A DNA stretch of 64,000 nt from contig CAVSGR010000006.1 of NCBI GenBank assembly GCA_963727535.1, positions 1,488,001 to 1,552,000 on the forward strand, read 5' to 3'. Positions 28,136 to 36,624 of the stretch are shown here, one piece after another. The notes under the pieces are model-generated. The model saw only the letters and a list, made by a program, of their open reading frames with translations, searched no databases and was not told the DNA's origin. The stretch's first letter is position 1, and each line of letters opens with the position of its first letter. The stretch comes from RBG-16-34-14 sp963727535. Its GTDB lineage: Bacteria > Bacteroidota > Ignavibacteria > Ignavibacteriales > Ignavibacteriaceae. Made by a program: the position numbers and the translations under genes.

Positions 28136-30235
28136 ATGAAATATAAAATAATATTCTGTTTTCCGATTACTCTTTTTTTATCGATACAAATTTCTATCCT
28201 TGCCGAGGAAGAAACGTTTAATATAAAAGAAAGTAAGGAAATTGTTGTTGATAATGCTATTCTTAATGACGCTGTTATACAACTATGCTCCAACGATTTG
28301 GATTCGGCAGTAGTAAGAAACTGTGGCACCATTCCTTCAATTAGATCGACACAAGATATTATTCCAAACAGTATTTGGCTTATTCTTCCCGGCAATAAAA
28401 TTTCTAAAAGACCTGATAGTTTATCAAAATTGCCAGAAGAATCTTTTTTTCTGCAAAAGAGAATAGTTAACGATTCTCCAATTTTAGTAATAACCGGCGG
28501 GAGCATAAGAGGAATTTGTTATGGTGTCTATTATGTAATAGAGCAATTAAGTATAAAGAACTATTCACTTTTTAAGGGAGAAAGCTTTTACAGAAATCCT
28601 GATTTTAAATTTAGAATGATTACTCAACCATTTGAAGTAACGGGATTTGCCGACGTGGCTTATTTGCCAAAACCTATTATTTCAGAAAAAAAATATGGAG
28701 CAATGCATCCTTATGATGGTAACGGGTATAGACTTGAAGACGAAGCCCAAAATATTCTTCGTGCCGGTTTAAATATAATTTACTTTGATAGTTATCCGTT
28801 TGCTACAACCTATAGCAGTATTTCAGATACTATTTTTCCAGAAGGTGGTGGTGGCAGAAAACTAGTTGATGAATGCCGCAATAAGTTGAGAGAAGTAATT
28901 TCGGTCGCAAAAAAATATCATCTTAAGGTTTGTGTTTATGGTGATGTGTTCGTTTATCCAAAATCATGTGCAGGTATGGATAAGTGGAAATTACTTGAAT
29001 TATCTCTTAACGAAATACTAACCGATTTTCCGGGAATCGATTATGTCATATCGAGGTACGGAGAAAACTACTCATACTTTAATCCATATTTTACTGGAGC
29101 CGGACCGAAAGATGATGAAGAATTAGTAAAAGTAATAGACCTGACTTACGATATAGTTGTAAAAAAATATCATAAAATATTTATTCCCCGTACCTGGAGC
29201 TTAGGCAATGATGTATGGGGTGCGAACCGTAAACTCTATGAATCTATAACCAGCAGAATTAATGCAGACAGCAATATTTATTTTTCAGTCAAAAACACTC
29301 AAACAGATTTTTGGAGATATAATAAGTTCAATCCCGACTTAGGTGCCGGCAATAAAAAACAGGCAATTGAATACTTGTGCCAGGACGGATATCATTTTAA
29401 ATGTTCAGTTCCTTATTATGAAGTTATACGCATGGCAAGAGGAAGTAAAGAAATTGATTCAGTTGAAACCGGGATGAAAAAAGCAAAAGTGTTAGGCATA
29501 AATTATACCTGGGGGTGGCTTTCAGCGGATGGGTGGTGCGGTCCATATATTAAAAGAGAAGAGTGGCTGAAAGCAAATATTTTTGGATATACTCATTTAA
29601 TGTGGGATGTTAATGAAACTCCTGAGGAGTTAGCCAGACGCTGGGCGTGTATAGAATTCAATGTGCCTTATAATTCTAAAGCAGCCTCCAATATTGTCGA
29701 TATTTTATTAACGTCTGAGGATATGATTTTAAAATCAATTTACTTCAAACATTTTAGTTTAAAACATAACGGTTGGGTTCCTGCTCTTATTTGGACACGC
29801 GATGATTTGCTTGGCGGCGGAGAGAAATCATACAAGAACCCGGATTGTAAATATTCCAACAGACCTGGAAAACTGAAAGAGATTTTTGATTCTGAATATG
29901 TGAATGAGGATTGTCTTGAAAAACAACAGGCATTAAAAATAGCAGAACAAATGTTGGTCAAATTTAAAGAAATAGAGCGCGATTTACCTGATAAGAAGCA
30001 AGCTGATGAAGTATATAATACCTTACTTTCCACAAGGTTTCTTATAGCAACAATCTGTTACTACGTTAATGGCATCTTCAGATATTACAACGGGGAATAT
30101 GATAAAGCCTTAAATTATCTTTTGTTGTGGAAAGACACCTGGTACGATTATAATAATAAAATATCATTATTACCCGGAGCACCTTCCCCGATGTTAGATG
30201 GCGGCATGGTCGTAAACATGCAGTGCAGCTATTAA
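28136..30235 (+). CDS. GH67-like (alpha-glucuronidase-like) exported protein
   Basis: Start set at ATG 28136, one base after the GH2 stop and directly before a signal peptide (ending SILAEE); an earlier ATG at 28109 would overlap GH2. An N-terminal GH20b/GH67-N-like domain (SPILVITGGSIRGICYGVYY near 111) precedes a TIM barrel. Its conserved-looking parts include ILRAGLNIIYFDSYPF near 204, DYVISRYGENYSYF near 302, FIPRTWSLGNDVWGANR near 349 and YTWGWLSADGWCGPYI near 455. The domain order recalls GH67 alpha-glucuronidases, which remove glucuronate from oligosaccharide ends. I could not match the exact catalytic triad, so it may be a relative with another activity. Tight coupling to GH2 suggests translation from one message. 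Confidence 0.5.
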   Translation: MKYKIIFCFPITLFLSIQISILAEEETFNIKESKEIVVDNAILNDAVIQLCSNDLDSAVVRNCGTIPSIRSTQDIIPNSIWLILPGNKISKRPDSLSKLPEESFFLQKRIVNDSPILVITGGSIRGICYGVYYVIEQLSIKNYSLFKGESFYRNPDFKFRMITQPFEVTGFADVAYLPKPIISEKKYGAMHPYDGNGYRLEDEAQNILRAGLNIIYFDSYPFATTYSSISDTIFPEGGGGRKLVDECRNKLREVISVAKKYHLKVCVYGDVFVYPKSCAGMDKWKLLELSLNEILTDFPGIDYVISRYGENYSYFNPYFTGAGPKDDEELVKVIDLTYDIVVKKYHKIFIPRTWSLGNDVWGANRKLYESITSRINADSNIYFSVKNTQTDFWRYNKFNPDLGAGNKKQAIEYLCQDGYHFKCSVPYYEVIRMARGSKEIDSVETGMKKAKVLGINYTWGWLSADGWCGPYIKREEWLKANIFGYTHLMWDVNETPEELARRWACIEFNVPYNSKAASNIVDILLTSEDMILKSIYFKHFSLKHNGWVPALIWTRDDLLGGGEKSYKNPDCKYSNRPGKLKEIFDSEYVNEDCLEKQQALKIAEQMLVKFKEIERDLPDKKQADEVYNTLLSTRFLIATICYYVNGIFRYYNGEYDKALNYLLLWKDTWYDYNNKISLLPGAPSPMLDGGMVVNMQCSY

Positions 30236-30271
30236 AGATATCAAACAAAAGGACTTCAAATAGAATACAAA

Positions 30272-30892
30272 ATGGTTAAAAAAATGTTAAAAAAATTTTT
30301 TACAATTCTGTTTTCTTCATTGCTATTATTTTTTGGTTGCAAAAGTAATAACAATGATAAAGCGGAATTTATAAATAGCAGCACTAATGTAATTGGCAAT
30401 CTGGAAGATGGTTTTAGAAATCCCCCGGATTATGCTAAGCCAAGAGTATTTTGGTGGTGGCTTAATTCAATGGTTACCAAGGAAAGCATAACCAGAGATC
30501 TTGAAGAATTAAAAGCAAAGGGATTTGGAGGAGCGCTGATAGTTGATGCAGGTTCATCAAATTATTCAGTCGCCAGGAAAACTGAAGCGGGGCCTGTATT
30601 CGGAAGCCCGGAATGGAAAAAACTTTTTGACTTTGCACTTAAAGAAGCAGATAGGCTCGGTCTGGAATTAAGTTTCAATATTCAAAGTGGATGGAATCTT
30701 GGCGGACCGACGGTTAAACCGGAAGATGCAATGAAAAAAATTGCGTGGTCGCAAATAGAAGTTACAGGACCGGTACAATTTTCTGATACTCTTCCTTTAC
30801 CTAAAGGAGAATATTTTCACGATCTTATAGTTCAGGCATTCCGAATAAAAAAAGAAAATCCTAAACCAGTATCTTTTAAATTGGAGACATAA
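30272..30892 (+). CDS. GH106 alpha-L-rhamnosidase, N-terminal part (frameshifted)
   Basis: The lipoprotein signal LLLFFGCKSNN is followed by the typical GH106 opening PRVFWWWLNSMVTKESITRD (about 57-76), then GFGGALIVDAG and GLELSFNIQSGWNLGGP. The frame ends at TAA after SFKLET. Immediately upstream of that stop the +1 frame reads LNWRHKTLNDRFRGFDV and stays open into the rest of the family. One surplus base in TTTTAAA (30873-30879) explains the break. Intact GH106 enzymes hydrolyse alpha-L-rhamnosides of rhamnogalacturonan or arabinogalactan side chains. Confidence 0.88.
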   Translation: MVKKMLKKFFTILFSSLLLFFGCKSNNNDKAEFINSSTNVIGNLEDGFRNPPDYAKPRVFWWWLNSMVTKESITRDLEELKAKGFGGALIVDAGSSNYSVARKTEAGPVFGSPEWKKLFDFALKEADRLGLELSFNIQSGWNLGGPTVKPEDAMKKIAWSQIEVTGPVQFSDTLPLPKGEYFHDLIVQAFRIKKENPKPVSFKLET

Positions 30893-30998
30893 GACTCTTA
30901 ACGATAGATTCAGAGGTTTTGATGTTTATCCTCTTTATGAACTAAGAGAGCAGGCAGATTCTTCAATCAACGATTATGATCTAACGACCGATTCACTA

Positions 30999-33407
30999 TT
31001 GGATATTTCAAATAACCTGGACACAAATGGAGTTCTCACTTGGTCTGTGCCGCCTGGTGTTTGGACAATACTTAGAATTGGATATGTGCTTACGGGAGCA
31101 GAGGTAAGTACTTCGAGTGACGCTTACAAAGGACTTGCCTTAGATTATCTGAATACAAAAGCATTAAAAAACTTTTTCGCAGAAGTTGTTGACCCCATTC
31201 TTAAAAGTGCAGGTAATGAAGTTGGAAAGTCATTAAAATATTTAACTACAGATAGTTGGGAAATGGGGCAGGTAAACTGGACAAAAAATTTCCGAAGTGA
31301 GTTTTTAAAACGCCGTGGCTATGATCCTATTCCATATCTTTCTGTTATTACAGGACAAATTGTTGATAACAGGGAAATCTCAAACCGATTCCTTTATGAT
31401 TTTAGAAAAACCGTTAGTGATTGTATTGCAGATAGAATGTATACTGAATTCGGAAAACTGGCTCACGAAAGAGGGTTGTTGTTTCACCCTGAGTCCGGTG
31501 GACCACATGCAGCTCCTATAGATGGACTTAAATGCCTGGGCAGGAACGACATACCTATGGGAGAATATTGGGCTCGTTCAAATACTCACAGGTATACAGA
31601 TGATCAGAGATTGTTTGTTAAACAAAGTGCCAGTGCAGCACATATTTACGGTAAAAGATTTGTTGCCGGGGAAGGACCAACAAGTTTAGGTCCACAATGG
31701 GAACGATCCCCAAAAGATTTAAAGGGTGTTTTTGATAGAGTTTTATGTGAAGGACTTAATAGAATTTTCTGGCACACATTTACAAGTTCACCTAAAGAAT
31801 TTGGTCTGCCAGGAAATGAATATTTTGCCGGAACTCATTTAAATCCCAATACAACTTGGTGGAATCAGTCACAAGGACTAATTAATTACCTGTCGCGTTC
31901 ATCATTTTTATTAAGTCAGGGATTATTTCAGGCTGATGTTTGTATCTATTATGGTGATGATGTTCCAAATTTTGTTCTAAGAAAACATATAATAAAAGAT
32001 CTTGGTTTTGGATATGATTATGATGAATGTAATGCTGAAGTAATCTTAAACAGAATGTCGGTTAAAGATGGTAAAATATATTTGCCGGATGGAATGAGTT
32101 ATTCAATACTCAGACTTCCTGACCGAAAGGCAATAACACTTGAAGTATTGCGAAAGATAGAGCAATTAGTAAAAGATGGGGCTACAATAGTCGGTCCCAA
32201 ACCAGGTAAATCAACAGGATTAAAAAATTATCCTGGAACAGATAAAGAAGTTCAAAATATAGCTGATAAATTGTGGGGAAACTGTGATGGTAAAAATGTT
32301 TTAGAAAATAAATATGGGAAAGGTCGTGTATTTTGGGGAAAATCCATGCGTGACATCCTTTTAGATGATGGCATTCAACCTGACTTTGGTTTTGATAGCA
32401 GTCAGGACAGCACGGAATTAGAGTACATACATAGAAAAGCAAGTAGTGTTGATATTTATTTTGTTGTTAACCGTCTTGCCCGTCACGGAATTTATGATAC
32501 GAAATACCGTTACTTAACAAATTTGCCGGATAGGTATGAATGGGTTGACTGCCGTTTTCGTGTTACAGGGAAAATACCGGGAATCTGGAACCCTATGACT
32601 GGTGAGATAGAAAAAGCCGCAGTTTATAAAGTAGAAAATGGGTACACAATTGTTTCAATGCAGCTTGAACCTGAAGGTTCCCGGTTTGTTATTTTCCGCA
32701 ATAAGAAAAATGAAAATCATATTGAATCTTTCAGAGAGAATGATTCTTCATTATTTCCAATATCAAATAAGCAGGCAAAAATTTTTCCTCCTGCCCGGCT
32801 AATACGAAAAAATGATTCATTGATGCTGGAAGTTTTTAAGCCAGGCACATATAGTTTTATCAATTCGTTGAAAAAAGAAACATCGATTCAAATAAATAAT
32901 ATTCCTTCTGACTATAACTTTACCGGAGATTGGAAAATAGATTTTCCAAAAGGCTGGGGTGCACCTGAAAATAAAACAATCTCAAAACTTGTTTCTTGGA
33001 CAGAGTTTAACGAACCGGGGATTAAATATTTTTCCGGCACTGCAGAGTGTAGTAAAATGTTTGTGTTAAGTGAAGCAGATTTGAAAGATAAAAAGCTTTA
33101 TCTCGATTTAGGTAATGTTCAGGAATTGGCTGAAATTATAATAAATGGTAAATCCCTTGGAGTGAGCTGGACGCCTCCTTTCAGGAAAGATATTACAAGT
33201 TTCGTTCATAGCGGTGAAAATAAATTGGTAGTTCGTGTAACAAACCTTTGGGTAAACAGATTAATTGGTGATCAGTTTTTACCAGAAAATAAAAGATATA
33301 CAAAAACTAACATAATAAAATTTAAAAAAGATGACCCTCTAAGAATTTCAGGGTTGCTTGGACCGGTTAGAATAATTTATTCAAAAATAATTCCGGTTAA
33401 TAAATGA
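30999..33407 (+). CDS. GH106 alpha-L-rhamnosidase, C-terminal part (frameshifted)
   Basis: Continuation of the gene starting at 30272. The reading frame is open from about 30876, upstream of the first ATG (30999), which has no ribosome site and lies inside the domain. It contains LKYLTTDSWEMGQVNWTKNF and LLFHPESGGPHAAPIDGLK, the conserved barrel stretch FVAGEGPTSLGPQWERSPKD with an acidic residue of the site, and a C-terminal galactose-binding-like domain with LYLDLGNVQELAEIIINGKS and NKLVVRVTNLWVNRLIGD. Joined, the protein is about 1045 aa, usual for GH106. I expect it to be inactive as written unless the extra base is a sequencing error. Confidence 0.88.
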   Translation: MDISNNLDTNGVLTWSVPPGVWTILRIGYVLTGAEVSTSSDAYKGLALDYLNTKALKNFFAEVVDPILKSAGNEVGKSLKYLTTDSWEMGQVNWTKNFRSEFLKRRGYDPIPYLSVITGQIVDNREISNRFLYDFRKTVSDCIADRMYTEFGKLAHERGLLFHPESGGPHAAPIDGLKCLGRNDIPMGEYWARSNTHRYTDDQRLFVKQSASAAHIYGKRFVAGEGPTSLGPQWERSPKDLKGVFDRVLCEGLNRIFWHTFTSSPKEFGLPGNEYFAGTHLNPNTTWWNQSQGLINYLSRSSFLLSQGLFQADVCIYYGDDVPNFVLRKHIIKDLGFGYDYDECNAEVILNRMSVKDGKIYLPDGMSYSILRLPDRKAITLEVLRKIEQLVKDGATIVGPKPGKSTGLKNYPGTDKEVQNIADKLWGNCDGKNVLENKYGKGRVFWGKSMRDILLDDGIQPDFGFDSSQDSTELEYIHRKASSVDIYFVVNRLARHGIYDTKYRYLTNLPDRYEWVDCRFRVTGKIPGIWNPMTGEIEKAAVYKVENGYTIVSMQLEPEGSRFVIFRNKKNENHIESFRENDSSLFPISNKQAKIFPPARLIRKNDSLMLEVFKPGTYSFINSLKKETSIQINNIPSDYNFTGDWKIDFPKGWGAPENKTISKLVSWTEFNEPGIKYFSGTAECSKMFVLSEADLKDKKLYLDLGNVQELAEIIINGKSLGVSWTPPFRKDITSFVHSGENKLVVRVTNLWVNRLIGDQFLPENKRYTKTNIIKFKKDDPLRISGLLGPVRIIYSKIIPVNK

Positions 33408-33456
33408 AATCTGGGATATAAGTATTAAATATTTGATAAAGGATTTTTAATCTGAA

Positions 33457-34194
33457 ATGAAAAATAATTTATTCTGGATAATAGTTATTTGTCTCTCACA
33501 CTTAATAATTGCTCAGACTAAGTATCTTCCCAAATGGCAGGAAGGTTTTCTTGACATTCATCACATAAATACGGGAAAGGGAAATGCAACCTTTTTTATC
33601 TTGCCGGATGGAACTACCTTGCTTGTTGATATGGGTGATTTTTCTTCTGAGGGTCTAGACCGAAAATCTCCCCCGAATCCAAATGATAGTCTTTCTCCAG
33701 CCCAATGGGTTTATGATTATATCAAAGAATTTCATCCTAAAAAAGATAAAGCAACATTGGATTATGCTTTACTTACGCACTATCACGACGACCACATGAG
33801 ACATTTAAAGAGTGCAGAAAAAACACATCCGCAAGGTAGATATAAATTATCAGGGATTACAGAATTGGGCTCGCTGATAAAAATTGGAACTCTAATCGAC
33901 AGAGGTTTTGATTTACCATTTAATCTGAAAGATACTGAACTGCAGAACAAAATGAATTCTGAATATTCATCTTTAATTAATCGTCTTAAAGAATATTGGA
34001 AATTCATAGCTTACCAGGAAAAAGTAAATGGTTTACAACATCAAAAAATTATTGTCGGTTCTTCTCAACAGATTCATTTAAAATATCATTCGGATGATTT
34101 CCCGGATTTTAGGGTTAAAAATCTTTTTGGAGGTGGGGAAATTTCGAATAGCTGGGACAATAAAGTCTCAATTAAGAAATTTAAAAGAAGATGA
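33457..34194 (+). CDS. exported metallo-beta-lactamase-fold hydrolase, N-terminal part (frameshifted)
   Basis: Signal peptide (ending IAQTK), then INTGKGNATFFILPDGTTLL near 29 and the metal-binding LLTHYHDDHMRH near 106 (HxHDDH form of the HxHxDH motif). This is the ComEC/Rec2-like branch of the metallo-beta-lactamase fold, which can be hydrolase or nuclease; the substrate is unknown. The frame ends at 34194 after SIKKFKRR. Dropping one A of AAA at 34162-34164 turns SWDNKVSIKK into SWDNKSQLRNLKEDDNPPE and joins it to the second half. Confidence 0.75.
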   Translation: MKNNLFWIIVICLSHLIIAQTKYLPKWQEGFLDIHHINTGKGNATFFILPDGTTLLVDMGDFSSEGLDRKSPPNPNDSLSPAQWVYDYIKEFHPKKDKATLDYALLTHYHDDHMRHLKSAEKTHPQGRYKLSGITELGSLIKIGTLIDRGFDLPFNLKDTELQNKMNSEYSSLINRLKEYWKFIAYQEKVNGLQHQKIIVGSSQQIHLKYHSDDFPDFRVKNLFGGGEISNSWDNKVSIKKFKRR

Positions 34195-34708
34195 TAATCC
34201 TCCCGAGAATGATTTATCTATTGGAATCCGGGTGAGTTACGGCAAGTTTGATTATTACACGGGGGGAGATTTACCAGGTGTGGGTCCGAACGGTGAAAGC
34301 GATTTTAACAAGATGGAATCTTTGGTTGCTCCGGTAATTGGTCCCGTTGATGTTGCTACTTTGGATCATCATGGAAACAGGGATTCACAAAATAAATATT
34401 TTGTCAGAACAATCAGACCGCGGGTTTGGATTGAACAAAGCTGGTCTTCCAATCATCCGGGTGACGATGTATTAAGGCGGATCACAAGCAGAGATCTTTA
34501 TCCGGGCGAACGTGATTTATTTACTTATTATATGAGTGAATCAAACAAAAATGTAATCGGGAGAAAAATTAATGAGAGCTATAAATCACTCTCTGGACAT
34601 ATTGTAGTAAGGGTATATCCCGGAGGCGGGAAATATGACATATTTATTTTGAATGATAAATCTGAAGATAAATATGTTAAGAAGGTCTTCCATTACCAAT
34701 CGAGATAA
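34094..34708 (+). CDS. metallo-beta-lactamase-fold hydrolase, C-terminal part (frameshifted)
   Basis: Second half of the gene at 33457. True coding in this frame begins near 34165 with SQLRNLKEDDNPPEND. It then has LSIGIRVSYGKFDYYTGGDL and DVATLDHHGNRDSQNKYFV, whose His and Asp residues supply the remaining metal ligands of the fold, and IEQSWSSNHPGDDVLRRI. The first ATG (34094) is out of context and has no ribosome site. Joined length is about 417 aa. A secreted enzyme of this fold inside a hydrolase operon is unusual; a role in removing a non-sugar substituent is only a guess. Confidence 0.72.
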   Translation: MISRILGLKIFLEVGKFRIAGTIKSQLRNLKEDDNPPENDLSIGIRVSYGKFDYYTGGDLPGVGPNGESDFNKMESLVAPVIGPVDVATLDHHGNRDSQNKYFVRTIRPRVWIEQSWSSNHPGDDVLRRITSRDLYPGERDLFTYYMSESNKNVIGRKINESYKSLSGHIVVRVYPGGGKYDIFILNDKSEDKYVKKVFHYQSR

Positions 34709-34733
34709 TTATTAAATCTAATTAGGTAAAAAC

Positions 34734-36611
34734 ATGAAATTTATTTCATCAATACTGTTCTTAACTTTATTATATTCTTTTAATGTTCCGGCACAGGAAA
34801 AAGTCAATCCCAGAAAAGAATACATTGAAACGTTGACCCTTCTTACAAATGCATTACTAACTCTTCAGGTTACTGATCAAACGAGTCCGGATTACGGAGC
34901 TCTGAGATGTAATTTTCACAAGGTGTTCCATACGAGGGCAGCTGAGGCGGTTTTTCCCTTTATGGTAATGTATGATGAAACAGGTAATAGTAAGTATCTG
35001 AATGCTGCAAAGTCGCTGGGCAATTGGGTTATTAAACAGCAAAATGAAAAAGGTGCCTGGGTAGAAGGAGCGACCAGGTGGACAGGTACTTCAAACGATA
35101 TTCTATTAATGTTGAGCTTGGCTTATCCCTTAATTAAAAAGGATCTTTCTAATAAAGAAAAAGAAAGCTGGAAGTTATCGATTAAAAAAGCTTCTGACTA
35201 TTTAGTAGATTTTATGAATCCATACGTAGCGAGTATCAATTACCTGCCTACAACTGCTGCTGCATTAATGACGGCTAATAAAATTGTCCCGGATATAAAA
35301 TATGTAAAACAAGCAAAACTGTTGGCAGATTGGACGATTAATAGAATGGATGAAGCGGGATTTATCCAGGGTGAAGGAGGCAGGGTTTTTAAGATAAAAT
35401 ACGGTGTAGACTTATTATATGCTATGGATATGTCTTTATACGGTTTAGAACTTTATGCGAAACTTAATAATGATAAAAAAGTTGAAGATGCTGTAAAAAA
35501 ATCTTTGAAAAAGAATTTGAACTTTATTTATCCAAATGGAGCACTTGATGGTTCATGGGGAGTTCGGTGTTATAAATGGACGACTTATGGAAGCAAAACA
35601 GCCGATGGCAGTCAGGTTATTTTCACATTGCTTGCAAATGTGGACAAGAGATATGTTACCGCTTCATTAAAGAATGCGAGATATATACGTACAATGATGA
35701 AGAATGGATTTCTCGGCTATGGTCCGCACTTCTGGGATTATATGCCCGATAAGCTTTGTATATATCCAACATTTGCAAGAGCAAAAAATTTTGCGATGGC
35801 TGCATTTTTCAGTGAAGATAAAGAAGTAGAGCTGCCTGAAATTCCTTCTGACATTACCGGTTGGTATAAATATTATCCGACTATAAATACAGTTCTGGCA
35901 AGATCTAAAAATTTTATGATTACAATTTCGGCATATAACTATCATAATTTAACTCACTTTAAAAACGATGAAAACAATCAGGCACCAAAAGGGGGTGCAG
36001 CATGTAACATCTGGCTAAAAGATTTTGGATTTCTTCAAACGTCCAGCCAAACTAAGTATGTTAGAGGAGAACCTGAACACATGCCGGTAATGCCGGATAC
36101 AGTAATATCTTTAACCCCCAGGATTGAGTTTACGAATGAGAACGGGTATTTCACAAATCTATATGAAGGAGATGCACGGATAAAGATTAATAAAACTAAC
36201 GGAGCAGTTGTCGAAGTGACTACGGTTGGTGAACTAAAGAATAAAGATTTTTTAGAAGGTGGTGTGGGATATAAACTGACTCACATTGTTGGTGACAATT
36301 TTATTGAAAAAGATGTTGAGATTAATTTTCATGATGAAAAACCTGTTGTAAAAATTATTGAGCCGATAGTAAATGCTCCCCAAACTAAAATCAAAATTAT
36401 TTCTCCTAAAAAGGCTTTAATAGAGGGGGAAAAAGTTAATATCCAATTTGAAATTGTTGAAGGTGATTTTAAGCTTAGTGTTGGAGACAAACCAGACAAT
36501 TATTTTTTCCCTTTTCCCTCTATGAAATGTTATCCGCTTCAGATAATTGTTAATCCGCCAACAGATGGATTTATACAGTCTGTTAAGTATAGATTATCTT
36601 TAGAAAAATAA
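34734..36611 (+). CDS. exported (alpha/alpha)-toroid-like protein, function unknown
   Basis: Signal peptide (ending NVPAQEK). About residues 20-360 are rich in amphipathic helices with conserved-looking aromatics: GALRCNFHKVFHTRAAEAVF near 58, WVEGATRWTGTSNDILLMLS near 108, GFIQGEGG near 211, GALDGSWGVRCYKWTTYG near 271. This pattern is like polysaccharide lyases and GH88/GH105-type toroids. About 370-625 is beta-rich and may be the sandwich domain that accompanies lyases such as PL8/PL15. I cannot name a family. The Asn/His/Tyr/Arg-rich motifs and its place between GH106 and GH97 make an uncharacterised lyase or glycosidase plausible. Confidence 0.55.
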   Translation: MKFISSILFLTLLYSFNVPAQEKVNPRKEYIETLTLLTNALLTLQVTDQTSPDYGALRCNFHKVFHTRAAEAVFPFMVMYDETGNSKYLNAAKSLGNWVIKQQNEKGAWVEGATRWTGTSNDILLMLSLAYPLIKKDLSNKEKESWKLSIKKASDYLVDFMNPYVASINYLPTTAAALMTANKIVPDIKYVKQAKLLADWTINRMDEAGFIQGEGGRVFKIKYGVDLLYAMDMSLYGLELYAKLNNDKKVEDAVKKSLKKNLNFIYPNGALDGSWGVRCYKWTTYGSKTADGSQVIFTLLANVDKRYVTASLKNARYIRTMMKNGFLGYGPHFWDYMPDKLCIYPTFARAKNFAMAAFFSEDKEVELPEIPSDITGWYKYYPTINTVLARSKNFMITISAYNYHNLTHFKNDENNQAPKGGAACNIWLKDFGFLQTSSQTKYVRGEPEHMPVMPDTVISLTPRIEFTNENGYFTNLYEGDARIKINKTNGAVVEVTTVGELKNKDFLEGGVGYKLTHIVGDNFIEKDVEINFHDEKPVVKIIEPIVNAPQTKIKIISPKKALIEGEKVNIQFEIVEGDFKLSVGDKPDNYFFPFPSMKCYPLQIIVNPPTDGFIQSVKYRLSLEK

Positions 36612-36624
36612 ATTGGGATAGATT

